This document shows, piece by piece, positions 15,697 through 26,590 of a stretch of 64,000 nt of DNA. Source of the DNA: Blasia pusilla (lineage: Eukaryota > Marchantiophyta > Marchantiopsida > Blasiales). Position 1 is the stretch's first letter. Each line of letters begins with the position of its first letter. The position numbers and the translations under genes were made by a program. The notes beneath the pieces were generated by a model that saw nothing but the letters and a program-made list of their open reading frames with translations, did not search any database and had not been told where the DNA came from. Location: assembly GCA_050084515.1 (NCBI GenBank), contig CM114272.1, positions 22,010,001 through 22,074,000 on the forward strand. The letters run 5' to 3'.

Positions 15697-18600
15697 GGTT
15701 TCCTCTTTTACAAAGAAGGGGAAAAACTTGTTGACCTTCAGGCCAGACTCTCTAAACACACATTCAAATCTGATTTTGATTTTGTTGATGTAAAACGGGA
15801 CTTTGAGGGAGACATAGAGGTTGCAGACCTTGGAGGTGTTTGTCATGTTCTTGAGAGCAAGTATTGGTGTGAAGAAGGAGCCAGAAAAAGGAAATATTTG
15901 GATGACTTAAACAATGTAGAGATAGTGGTGGATGTGGAGGTAGTTTCTGCACCCATGCTCCCCCCCGATATAAGTGCTTCCAATCTAGATCCACTAGATA
16001 CAAAATTAGGGATTCTAGGACAGGGCTCACATGGGTCCGCTCAAGGATCCAACAATCCTATTGCTAAGCCCTACAATTCTTTGAATGGCCAAGTTCATAT
16101 TACATCCACTTACATGATCCAAGAAGCTTGCCTTGCATGGCGTGCTCAATCCTTGAAGCTCTCCAAATACTTGACAAAGCATGCTATGCTTGGTCACAAA
16201 TGGAGTGTAAAAACTTGGGATGTAGGGATCAAACCTCATGGGAAGCTCACGTGTGGTGAGTGTGGAGAGGATTTTTGGAGTATTTCTAAAGGAAATGACA
16301 CTATGATGATACAACAAACATTTGGTAACTTCAAGAGTCATCACTCAAAGACAGACAAACACCATGAAAACATTGTGCTCAATCAAAAAAATGAATTTGG
16401 AAGATTTTCCAAATTCAAGAGAAGAGATTGATCCTTTAGCAATTTCCAGAAGGCTAGTTGAAATAGGAGTGAGTATTGTGAAGAAGTTGAAAGATGGGTC
16501 TGAAACTTTGAAGCAACCTTTTGAAACTCTTGGGGATACTAATGATCCCACTATTGACCATTTTGCCTTCATAGGTAGGTGTAGGTTTCATGGGAGGAAG
16601 TTCACCTTGTGCCCCGTACAACACAATCTAGAGTTCAACTTGGGCCAACACTTGGCTAGTTCAAAGCATATAGAAGCTAGTAGAGTAGAAGTGAACAACC
16701 AAAAGCTGGCTTTAAGAAGTGGAAAACCTGGTAGACCAACCAAGGCTAATAAGAGAGATAAAAATCAAAAGAGTCTCTTGCGTTGGTTCAAAGCAGATGT
16801 AAAGGAAAACCTTGACCAACCAGGCCCAATATTACCTTCAAGTGAGGAAAATGGGGTTGATTTGAGTCTCTCCACTCTTCGTTGGGGATTTTGGAAGGAA
16901 ACAATGGAGGTTATAATCAAGCAAGAAAGTCTTCACGTGAATGTGAAGGGCCTCTTGAATGACCAAAAAATGGGAAATTGTTGGTATGTAGAGCCCCATA
17001 GAAAAGCTAGGGTATTTAATCCTAGTTCTAGAATGACAGTGATGATAGAGGGGTTATTTCGACATCAATCATGCCCATTAGTTTCCATGCTTGGTGGTGG
17101 CTTCGAAGATCTTAGTTGCCATGATTGCCACACATTGACCATTCAATCGGATTTCAGGAAGAGGGTGATAAGGGAAGCAGAAGCCCAGGTTAAGCAAGGA
17201 AATAGAGATACCTCCTCATGCTTGAGACTTGGCTACTTAACAAATCAAGAGCTTGATGTCCATGCTTAGAACTCGAAAACCTGGGTTAAGCGAAGTGGTA
17301 GGTAAGTTTACAGGTTGTGAGGAAATTATACATTTATGTTGTAGTATTATAACAACGCATCGTACCAGAGCTTTTGGTGGTAGAGAGGCTTTATGGGACT
17401 TCATGAAGGATGTAGGGAAGAACTTGGTTAGTATAAATTAGATAGGTTCATGCATAGGAAGAAGATACAGCAAGTGAGGTAGAGCTGTTGCCCAAGCTCT
17501 CTTGCAGTTTGGTTGTCAACAAACCGCACAATGCTTCCACTTGAATCTATTAGGACCCTCCATAAGTACCTTGAAACGAGATAGATCAAAGTTGGTTCCT
17601 TTTAGGCCTAGAGTGAGGCCATAGATTTTCAAGCAGATAGCACGGATACTTGGAGGTGCAAAGGAGGATGCTAAGATTGTTGGGGATATGCCTGTAATGC
17701 AGAGGATGAAACTCGAGTGAAGCCACGAGTAAGGTGATGAGAACACATATCTACCTGAACTGACTACATCATATTTATTTATTTATTGTTTGCAAGTTGA
17801 GATATGAATGTCTCATTGCTTCGCTAATGTCATGATGCAGATGGGAAGCTAAACGAGACACACTTGTTGGATTTTGCGGACATAACGAGAATCATGTTTG
17901 TTTTTATGGCCTTGAGGTTCAGGTGGATAATGGTGTGCAAGGATACGATAAGTAAGTGGAAACTTTTGAAAATTATTGTTTTGGTATTTATGCTAGAGTT
18001 ATAATTTGTAATCCTTTTCATGACAAACTACCCAAACTAGCCATTTGTGCTACCTACACTTATGGAAGGTTTAAGACTGATTGGGTTAAAACCCAATGGT
18101 TAAAGTTGAAGAGTATGTGGAATAAATATTGCAGGCAGATCGTAGGACCTCTGATTGGTCATGCAAGTGATGGGGAGGGACGTAGAAGAAAGCTTATGAT
18201 GGCTTCATATTGTAGTAAGGATGGTCATCGGTTTGGTATTAGTTGGCCAGGATGGAATTTATCTGCATCAATTCTTCCATCAGGAGATGTGTATGGATTT
18301 GGGGATCAAGATACTCCCCATTGTGGGAAGAAACTTGTGAATCCTCTTGATAGGTGTACAAAACCTATGGCATTAGGTGCGCACCATGCCACTTTGGAGC
18401 ACGTAAAGAGGGTGTATCACCTTTATTCTTGGGATGAACATGGTCTGAAAATAGATGATGTGAATAGGCGTGATAGGCAAAATTGGGCATCTGCCCGAAG
18501 GCTTTGTAGTAGAAAAGTACAAGAGTATTTAAGGAAGTTATTAGAGAGGAAAGAAGAATTATATTAACGTGTTTTAGGAACTCTATTGTACTTAGAAATA

Positions 18601-20040
18601 TGTGGAGATTATATTAATAATTTGTTCTCTCCTACTATCAATTTATTTGAGAGGGTGAAGAAGGCATATGAAGTATCCTTGTTCTTTAGATTATGGAGGT
18701 TATGGTTGAAAGCAGGTCTTCATGACTTAGCAGGAAATAACGTGGTTTTTGGAGAGAAAAACATGGTAAGATTACAAGCTTTTCGTGATGTACTAATGTC
18801 TGTAAATTTTGTTGTTCTCTTGATTGTACTCTTTAGAGATCGTTATCCTACACATCCTTGTTCCTTTGCATATATGTGGGTCAGATTGTGTTGAAATTTT
18901 CTTTTCCAAAGTAGGAGTCATGAGTGGTCATGAAAGACACTATGATTTCTCTACACTTTTAGATTCAACTGCAGGTTTAAACAGGATTGCCACCATAGAG
19001 TTTGTTGAGGAAGGATTGAAGGTTGCTCGATCTCATTGTAAGCAAGAGCTTGTGTGGCATAAGCTCAATCCTTCGACACCAAGTGAAAAATTGGCAGACT
19101 TTGGAGATTACACTGTCATCCAAAGTGATGATATGGCATTTGAAGCATTGAGAGAAGGTTTAAGTGAAGCTAAGTATGATGCATTCAATTAAGTATGCAC
19201 CTGCATAATATTGGTTCAACAAACTCTCCATAATGGTGGAGATATCCTTGGATAATTGAAGAAAAATGGTTTAAGAAATGTGAGGATGAAAGTATCTTAG
19301 CTACATCTATTGATCCAGATGATGAGATTTTAACACCATTACAAATTTGGATGGCAACTAATATAAATGCAGTAAGATTAGAGGATATGGGAAGAGAATT
19401 GGTTGGTGCCAATCAAACCGGAGATTTGATGGAAGATGGGATAAATGAGATTGAGGTAGTGGCACATGAAGTGCAACATGTAATTGGAGAGATACTCAAT
19501 GATTGTGTTGAGAATATTGATAAAACAATTATTGAACGAATAGTAGAATATGAAGATAAGTTGATTTATAAATCCACTTTAGTTAGTGAATTATGTGGGA
19601 ATCGTACGTTATCCAAAGATAGATTAACTAGAGTGAAACAGAGTATGTATTACAATCAGATTAGTGTTATGAGCAGTTTATCAATGTCAAGTGAAGTTTC
19701 CACTTGTCTATTTTGATGTTAGAGCAGATTGTGGAGTTCTGTTTGAGGAGAATGTGCTACCAGGAAAAAGAAGGGCTCATGCAGGAACAAGTGCTTCTAC
19801 AAAATTGGTACCATGGATTGGTAGGGAGCAACAAATCCAAAGAAAATATGGCAATAAATAGGGAAGATCAAGAGAACCATTTGACGTGGAGAAAAAAGAC
19901 AATACTAATAGTAAGGAGGGATTGTCATGTAGAGTAGTTGTCAATTGGTGTAAGCCAATAGATCCAACTCGAGATTTGAAATACTCATATGATACAATAA
20001 TTTAGTTAAAATAAATGTAGAGTCAATTTTATGTTTAGTG
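15697..20040 (+). pseudogene. Decayed intron-containing gene, unnamed family, DDE-transposase-like
   Basis: Family not recognised by name. Order seen: exon-like start after ctgcag at 15696; a first Cys/His module (LTCGECGEDF...HHSKTDKHH, about 16245-16370); a frame slip at a seven-A run (16384-16390); a second Cys/His module (CRFHGRKFTLC...LGQHLASSKH, about 16580-16675); a region with QALLQFGCQQTAQC (17490-17550); PV then AEDETRVKPRV across a one-base slip (17691-17731); a real-looking intron 17734-17840 that restores VRWEAKRDTLVGFCG; SDGEGRRRKLMMAS (about 18165); DRQNWASARRLC (about 18475); VLGT and EIFFSKVGVMSGHERH (18570-18945); LSKDRLTRVKQSMYY (about 19610); and a last block with WIGREQQIQRKYGNK and VVVNWCKP (19815-19960). 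About six stops and several shifts break it. Acidic residues in AEDET and SDGEGRRR suggest a DDE-type catalytic core; that is inference. I believe similar uncharacterised proteins occur in other eukaryotes but cannot check. Confidence 0.6.
17734..17840 (+). other. Spliceosomal-type intron inside the DDE-like pseudogene
   Basis: Donor ag|gtgatg and acceptor gatgcag|a. Removing it joins codons to read RVRWEAKRDTLVGFCG, continuing the frame that runs to 18567. Without removal the frame is closed on both sides. Confidence 0.6.
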
Positions 20041-20560
20041 ACTATGACACCAAATTTTAGAGGAACTAAGATAGTTTGGCATCTAGACCCTCATAATAAG
20101 ATGGTGATTGATGATCATATGAGATGCCTCCAAGTTGACCGATAAACAATAAAGTTATATGCAATTCTATATGGTTCTTATATATATTGGTGCAAATTAC
20201 TTTCTTCAATGTCAACTTGCAATTGAAAATAAAATTTTAGTTGAAATTTTATCAATTTAGTGGAGGTAGGGTTTAATTAGGATAAAGTTGATTTAAGGGT
20301 ATTTTTTTACTAGCTAAATTTATAGTACGTGGACTTAAAAAATTTCCAAAAAAAAGTTTTAAGGGGTGTCAAAGGAAGGGCTAGCCGCACGTAGGTCTAG
20401 AAGTATATGAAGTGTGACATCCTCGAGATTCGCATGCCACGGGCAACCTTTCCCACATTGGTGAGCAATATCGTTTACATATATCACACATTACAATTGT
20501 TGCGTTGGTGAGCCTCATACCTACCGAGACGGCCCAAGCATGTCGACATACCATGGATGA
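20041..20560. other. Spacer between the DDE-like element and the Ty3 relic
   Basis: AT-rich to about 20370, then a GC-richer block that may belong to the 5' part of the Ty3 relic (gag and protease are not recognisable). No open frame is supported. Confidence 0.35.
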
Positions 20561-20570
20561 TTGAGAGACG

Positions 20571-22677
20571 GTAATTGGACGGATAGGCGGATCTATGGAG
20601 ATTACCGACCTATCAATCGGCAGAAGAAGTCCGATAGGTATGCCATGCCCACCCCTCAAGAGATTTTTGATGCAATTGGGGATGCAAAGGTCTTCAATTC
20701 ATTGGATTTACGAGCCAGATACCATCAGTTGCCTATCAAATTGGAGGACAGGCAGGAGACGGTATTTTGGGGCATCGATCCTTAGGAGAAGGATTGCTTG
20801 TACCAATGGCGGTTCTTACCATTTGGGTTAAAGAACGCGCGGGCTGAGTTTTACAGGATCATGGCTAGGATCTTGGCAAGTGTGGATCTTGCTAGGTGTT
20901 TGATGACATCGTAGTCTTTAGCGCCATGGTTGAGGAGAATGAGCGACGTCTAGAGGAGGTGTTTCAACGATTGGAGTTATATGGGTTGAAGCTACATCCA
21001 TGCAAGTGCAAGTTCTTCTACGTCCAGATTGAGTAATTGGGTCATACGATATACCCAAGGGGCCTTGGTGTGCAACACACGAAGGTAGAGGCTATTTCAC
21101 GCATTCCATGTCCTACAGATGTGAGTCAAGTTCGTGCATTCATGGGATTGGCAAACTTCTATCGGTAGTACGTTAAGGGTTTCAATTCAATTGCGAAGCC
21201 GCTAACCTGGCTGACCAAGGTGGATCAAGAGTGGCACTTGGGGATGAGTAGGAGAGAGAATTTCAGCTGCTCAAGGACATATTGACGTCCGCGCCCATAT
21301 TTAGGAGACGGATCAAGGGCGTCCTTTCCAGTTGCATACCGATTGGAGCATGTCGGGGCTTGGAGCCGTGCTCACCCAATATGACGATGATGGTAGAGAG
21401 GTCATGGTGGCTTACGCTAGTCGCTCGAATAATGTTGCAGAGGCGAAGTATAGGTCGTATGAGGATGAGTGCTTGGCTGCGGTGTGGGCTGTTGCACATT
21501 TCAGGTGATATCGATTCCACAACCCCTTAACCATCATTACTTATCATCAGCCACTTAAGTGGTTGATGGAGTATGACTTCCAAGTGGTGCATAGACCTGG
21601 GACGCTCAACCAAGATGCAGATGGTTGAGCCGTAATCCATGCCCGAGTCAATAGGATACGATTGGAGCTCATTGGCATGGTGCAAGTGATGAGGAGTTGG
21701 TGCCAAGATGGCACACGTCAGCCTATTTGGGCTTGTTGGCTATGGAGAGCCAGACTGCTGAGACTTCGATGACGAGGTCTGATGGAGAGTCCTTAGATCC
21801 AGAGGCCGGTGAGGAGATGATAGGTGGCTCAGACAGTCACGATGATGGAGTGGTCTTGGAGTACCTACGTACTGGCAGCGTCGCGAGCACAATAGATGTT
21901 AGAGAGCGGGATCGGATCCTATATGGGAGGGGATATATGTGTTGCGATTTGGGAGGATGGTAGAGTGCGGGTAGTGCCTCATCCTTCCCATAGAGCACGT
22001 TTGGTGCGTCATGCCCACGAGGAGTTGGGTCATTTTGGAGTGAAGCGGACGTACAGCTTGCTCCAGATACAGTTTTGATGGCGAGGCATGCAGACTGACG
22101 TTCAACAATTTGTTGGCAAGTGCATGGTGTGTGATCGAGTCCGAGCATCGTTCAATGCTCCGACTTCACAGTTGCATCCACTTCCGATCATGGGTTTAGG
22201 TTATAGATGGAGTTTGGATTTTTCAAGACCTTTACCTTTGAAGGAGCGCCATACTCGTTATGTGTCTATGATGGTCGAGCACTTCTCGAAGTGGATAGAT
22301 TTGGTTGCATTGCTTGACAAAGCGAGTGAGGGGATAACGTATGGCTTCCTATATCAAGTATTGAGTCATTACGGGGTACCAACTGAGGTATTGACAAACT
22401 AAGGGGCAAAGTTTCGGGGGGAGTTTCATGCCTTGTGTGATGTATGGATGCGATTATTTTCTCATAGGGCTGAGTTCTTTCGGAGAATGATGCCCATGGC
22501 GTTTGAGAACTTGGCGATTGCGTAGCATCGGGATACGTTGAGTTATGCGACTCTTCGTGGAGGTGATTATCGACCTACTATCCTGAGGTTTCATCAGGGA
22601 GACTATGTCTACTTATAGCAGACGACACCCACGATGTTGGATATGACTAAAGGACGCACCATCTTGAGAGTGTGTTT
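20571..22677 (+). mobile_element. Ty3/gypsy retrotransposon pol relic (RT-RNaseH-integrase)
   Basis: Reverse transcriptase is visible from GDYRPINRQKKSDRYAMPTP (20597 on) through YHQLPIKLEDR, YQWRFLPFGLKNA (20800-20850), LKLHPCKCKFFY and AFMGLANFYR. RNase H follows (GLGAVLTQYDDDGRE, AYASRSNN, 21350-21440; HQPLKWLME, 21545-21570). The integrase zinc-binding part (ARLVRHAHEELGHFG..C.VCDRV, 21990-22140), core (LDFSRPLP...HFSKW, 22210-22300) and C-terminal chromatin-side motif (FHQGDYVYL, 22588-22615) complete it. The order RT-RH-IN places it in Ty3/gypsy. It has several stops and frame shifts. The YxDD box is damaged near 20895-20905 (only FDD is left after a short deletion). About 19 codons are missing between LME and YDFQVVHRPG. 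The second catalytic Asp of integrase is Asn followed by a stop (about 22395). Gag and protease are not seen. Inactive. Confidence 0.92.
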
Positions 22678-23380
22678 ATATGTGTGTGTTTGGTGACAGC
22701 GATGTATGTTGTGTAGCGATGTGTATGCGCATGGCAGTTGTCACGTCTTTTAGGATAGATCCGCAAGATCTAGTAGAGAGCCTTTGGAGATACTGGAGAA
22801 TAGCCTCAAGAGGTTGAGGATGACATGTTGAGGCCACGGATAACATGAGAGAACAAGTTTTCCCCTCATTTCGGCTCATTTGGAGCAATATAGAGAAACT
22901 TACTATTTTGGGTAAGTTGCAATTCGGAATACAGTTGAGTTTCCACTTTGCGAAGTGGGCCTTGATCCGCTTCAAGAGGTCAAAAGCTAAGGAGGTCACC
23001 TGGGTAGGAGCACAGGTCACCGAGGAGAGAGCTTGGGAGAGGGAAGGGGATATACCTCCAAGAGAGAGAGAGTTTGAGAGCTCATTCTTTCTTTGTTGAA
23101 CCTCTTGGCATGAGGCGGCGGAGCTATGGTCGCTTGTCTTGTTAGTGTAACCCAAGCGTCTCATCAGGAGAGTGGGTTTGGTTTGGTATTGAGAGAGATA
23201 TGTGAGAGTGCACACATATGAGAGCTATGGTGTTGAGAGAGATTGGATCTTATTTTATTGGAGATATTTTGGTACTTCTTGTCTCGTTGGTTGGATGCCA
23301 TGAATAAGCATGGGCTTGCACGTGTTTATGTGTGTGTTTGGTGATAGCGATGTCTATGCGCACGACATTTATCTTCATTG
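22678..23380 (+). repeat. Possible Ty3 3' UTR or LTR remnant
   Basis: Directly downstream of the integrase relic. A tgtgtgtttggtgacagcga block near 22683 recurs as tgtgtgtttggtgatagcga near 23329, followed in both by atgtgtatgcgca or atgtctatgcgca. The interval of about 645 bases could be LTR-bounded, but I could not fix TG...CA ends. The open frames inside (179 codons minus, 84 codons plus) show no known motif. Confidence 0.35.
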
Positions 23381-24360
23381 GCTAATTATGACTTATTTTC
23401 GTATGGCTAACATATAGAAAAAAACATATGCAACAAGAAGAAGAAGAATGAAGAGGTTTACCTCTAGTTTTTCTATGTATGGAAGCAAGCATGAAATAAT
23501 ATTTTTTCATGCTAACAGAAATCGGTGCCAGCATACGTTGGTTGTCATGCAGAGAAGTTTCACTCATTATTGCATGCCACTCCTCAAGACTATCCTCTAC
23601 AAGAATATCCTTTACATAGGTGTTCCCTTCTCGTAAATCTCTAGGCCAACATATTGTGCCACAATAAGTTGCAATTGTTGTGATTGACCCTCAGAGTGAA
23701 CCATGATGTCTCCCTGCATACCGCATAGGTAGTTGATTCGCTTATCCCTCACTTGACTGCCAACCTGGTCCATAAGATGTTGTCTCCTCCCAAAAGTCAA
23801 ATGTGAATCCTAGGGGATGCACTATGTTAGACCCTACTTAAACATTGTAGGACTCGCCCGGTATCACCACATCTCGTGTCCATACCATTAGACTATCAAT
23901 AGGATGATCAAGCTGAATCCTCACTACAATCTCATTGTAAGTCATATATTGTGTTGAAAATCTGCCTCCCATTGAAGTCTGAATATGTAATGGACATAGA
24001 GTAATCTCACACTTGCGCAATCCCATCACTACATATGTCGTCTTCCCCGACATAAGGGATTGTGCTCATGAATCAAAAATACGTTGCGATCAATACACGA
24101 CTCCAAACGGACCAACCAGCTGGAATACTCCATCTTAGTTGTCCAAGATAAAAACTCTTAGTGAAATGATTGTGCGATCTATCACTCATCTAGATGGCAA
24201 CTCTACCACTCAAGCCGCTGCGACATGCCAACTCTCAGTGGATCTCATCCTGAGCACCTACTCTAAGGGTACGGCCACAATATCTTGTGTACAAATCTCA
24301 ACACTATGAGAACTTGTTCATTGTAATATATCTAAAATTTTGATTTCATTTCAAGCCTCT
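23381..24360 (-). other. Unrecognised minus-strand coding-like stretch
   Basis: Two minus frames, 23838-24053 (71 codons) and 23612-23800 (62 codons), and one at 23382-23567 read in the same direction with protein-like composition, for example GKTTYVVMGLRKC and MVWTRDVVIPGESYN. No family is recognised. They could be exons of a decayed gene or part of another mobile element. Confidence 0.25.
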
Positions 24361-25204
24361 CAATGAGGATGGAATTATGGTGGAAGCAAATCATGATGTT
24401 TATCTACGAGTTGGAGAAGGTAAATTCATTTAAGATGATTCTATACTAAATATGCAAGAGGTAGATTGTTATGATTGTATCACCAAAAGTTGAGTTATCC
24501 AATATCCCAATTGGGTCAGCTTCTACGACCATGCCAATGGTTTATGTTACACCAAGATATGAGTTATCTCCTACAACCCTTATTTAAGATGAACTATTTG
24601 GACCTCTACATAAATTCATTGATAATGCTTTGATTCTTACAAATTTTCAGAATGAAGAATCATCGAGAGTGGTGTGTGTGTCTTTTACGATTCCTACAAT
24701 CATGTTACCAACACATAGTAACATTATACCAAATGACTCTACATTTTGTAAATTTGTTTAATGTTGAAATTACTCAATATTGGAAGGGGGCCAAACTTCC
24801 AAGAAATTGATACATCACAAGACTTGGAGGTACGTCATTTTGATATTAATTAAAATATGATATGTCGTTTGATGGATTTATAATGTCGTTTCAGCATTCA
24901 AACATTTTCTATAGAAAATTTTATGCATATAATTGACATGGAAAGTTTATTGATATAAAAATCAAAATCGAACAACTATTTAATTGATACCAAATCAATA
25001 TGAAAGTTAGTGCTTTCAGATTTCATGTTCAAATTATATCAAAGTTAGGATGTTATATGAATGCAATCCAGAAGTGAAGATTTTTCTTTCATATGACTTG
25101 TAAGGTCAACACATTTGGTTGGCTTATTCAAGCATTCATGGTTGATTTCTATGCCAATATAGACATACAAAAATTATATGGGCTTTCCTAAATTAGAAGG
25201 AACT
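24361..25204. other. AT-rich sequence, possibly 5' part of the Helitron relic
   Basis: Only short broken frames. It precedes recognisable Helitron Rep sequence and may be its decayed N-terminal part. I cannot align it by eye. Confidence 0.3.
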
Positions 25205-26590
25205 TAAGGTTGATTTATATCAAGGTGTATAAGATATCATGTATCGTCATGATGTGGATAACAAAAGTATAGGGAGATGTATTGTATTACCTCTTCGTTT
25301 ATTAGAGGATTATGTCATATGGGTCAATTGCATCAAGATACAATGGCAGTTGTGAGGTATTTGGAAAAGCATGATTACCTATTGACTATGATATACAATC
25401 CTAAGTGGAAAGAGATTACATCAACATTGTTATCCGGTCAATGAATTGGAGATCGACTATATTTGGTAGTGCTCATCTTTTAGAATAGAAAGAAATAGTT
25501 GTTATGGCCTATAATCAACAACCAAATATTAGGTTAAGTTTTAGAGTGCATGCAAATTCACGTGCTCAGATTCGAAAAGAGGGGTGTATGGCATATGCAT
25601 GCTCTTATTATTTTAGGTCGCTAGACTAAACCGGTCATCACTTATGATTACCACCAAATAATTTCACTTGAAATCCTTGATCAATCTACCAAAGGCTTTA
25701 CTCTACTATTATAAATTACATGATTTATGGTCAATATGGACCATTTACTTAAGATGCACAATTCATGGATAAGGAAACCAACAAGTCTACCAAGGCAACC
25801 AACATTATGGAGACGAAAGATGATTATCCAATATAACTCATGTATGATTATTCTATCAATGATTTGTCTTTATTTCTTCCACAATATATGATATGATTTA
25901 TTCAAGAATCACTATTTTATACTTGCTAGTTGAAGAACGATATGGCAACACTTAAGTGCAAATGTTCATTGGACAATTGTTGGGTGGTGCCATGGAATCC
26001 AATGTTATGGACCTTTTTTATTGTTACATTTATTTGGAGATCAAAATTATAATTTTGACTATCAAAATTTTATCTAACTATATATATAAGGGACTTGATG
26101 GGGCATTATTCAAGTTGTCAAAGATATCAATACATGAGGGCCAATTAACATTATTGACGAGACAACACTGTATCTTAATCCAAGGTATGTTGTTGCTACC
26201 TACATTCTTGCTCGGAGTGCTTTTTAAATCCCGAATATGAATTCCCATAGTTTACTTACATACTTGGATTTTGGGACTTGGAATTTTAATTCCATATATA
26301 TTCTATTACAAGGCATGTCGGTGAATCTTCAAGTTTAGTTCACATGCAAAAAATCCAAATACTGTGCGATTGGAAATTCACCTTCCGGAGCAACATATAC
26401 TACACTGCAATAGTGATGATGCTCCTCATGATGTTTTGTGAAAAAATAGGGAGATGATTCTAAAAAAGATTGTTTGCAACTAATAAATCTAACTCAAATG
26501 TTTGACAATATCTAGATTTTGTTTGGTATAATAAGACTTAGGTTTGAGCGATAAAAACCAAAGACGGTTATGGTCATCCTATTGCCCGCC
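25205..26590 (+). mobile_element. Helitron Rep (HUH nuclease) relic
   Basis: Broken plus-strand frames match the Helitron-like N-terminal and Rep region in order. First come DLYQGV and DIMYRHDVDNKSIGRCIVLP (25215-25280). GLCHMGQLHQDTMAVVRYLEK (about 25313-25375) and YNPKWKEITSTLLSGQ (about 25395-25440) follow. Next is FEKRGVWHMHALIIL (25571-25614), in which HMH at 25592-25600 is the HUH metal-binding motif. After that come MIYGQYGPFT (about 25725), CWVVPWNPML (25980) and NYIYKGLDGALF (26070). Helitrons transpose by rolling-circle replication with a Rep-helicase protein. This copy has many stops. The similarity fades at about 26590, where GC-rich unrelated sequence starts. The helicase half may be the block at 33190-33780 in the same orientation. 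Confidence 0.78.
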
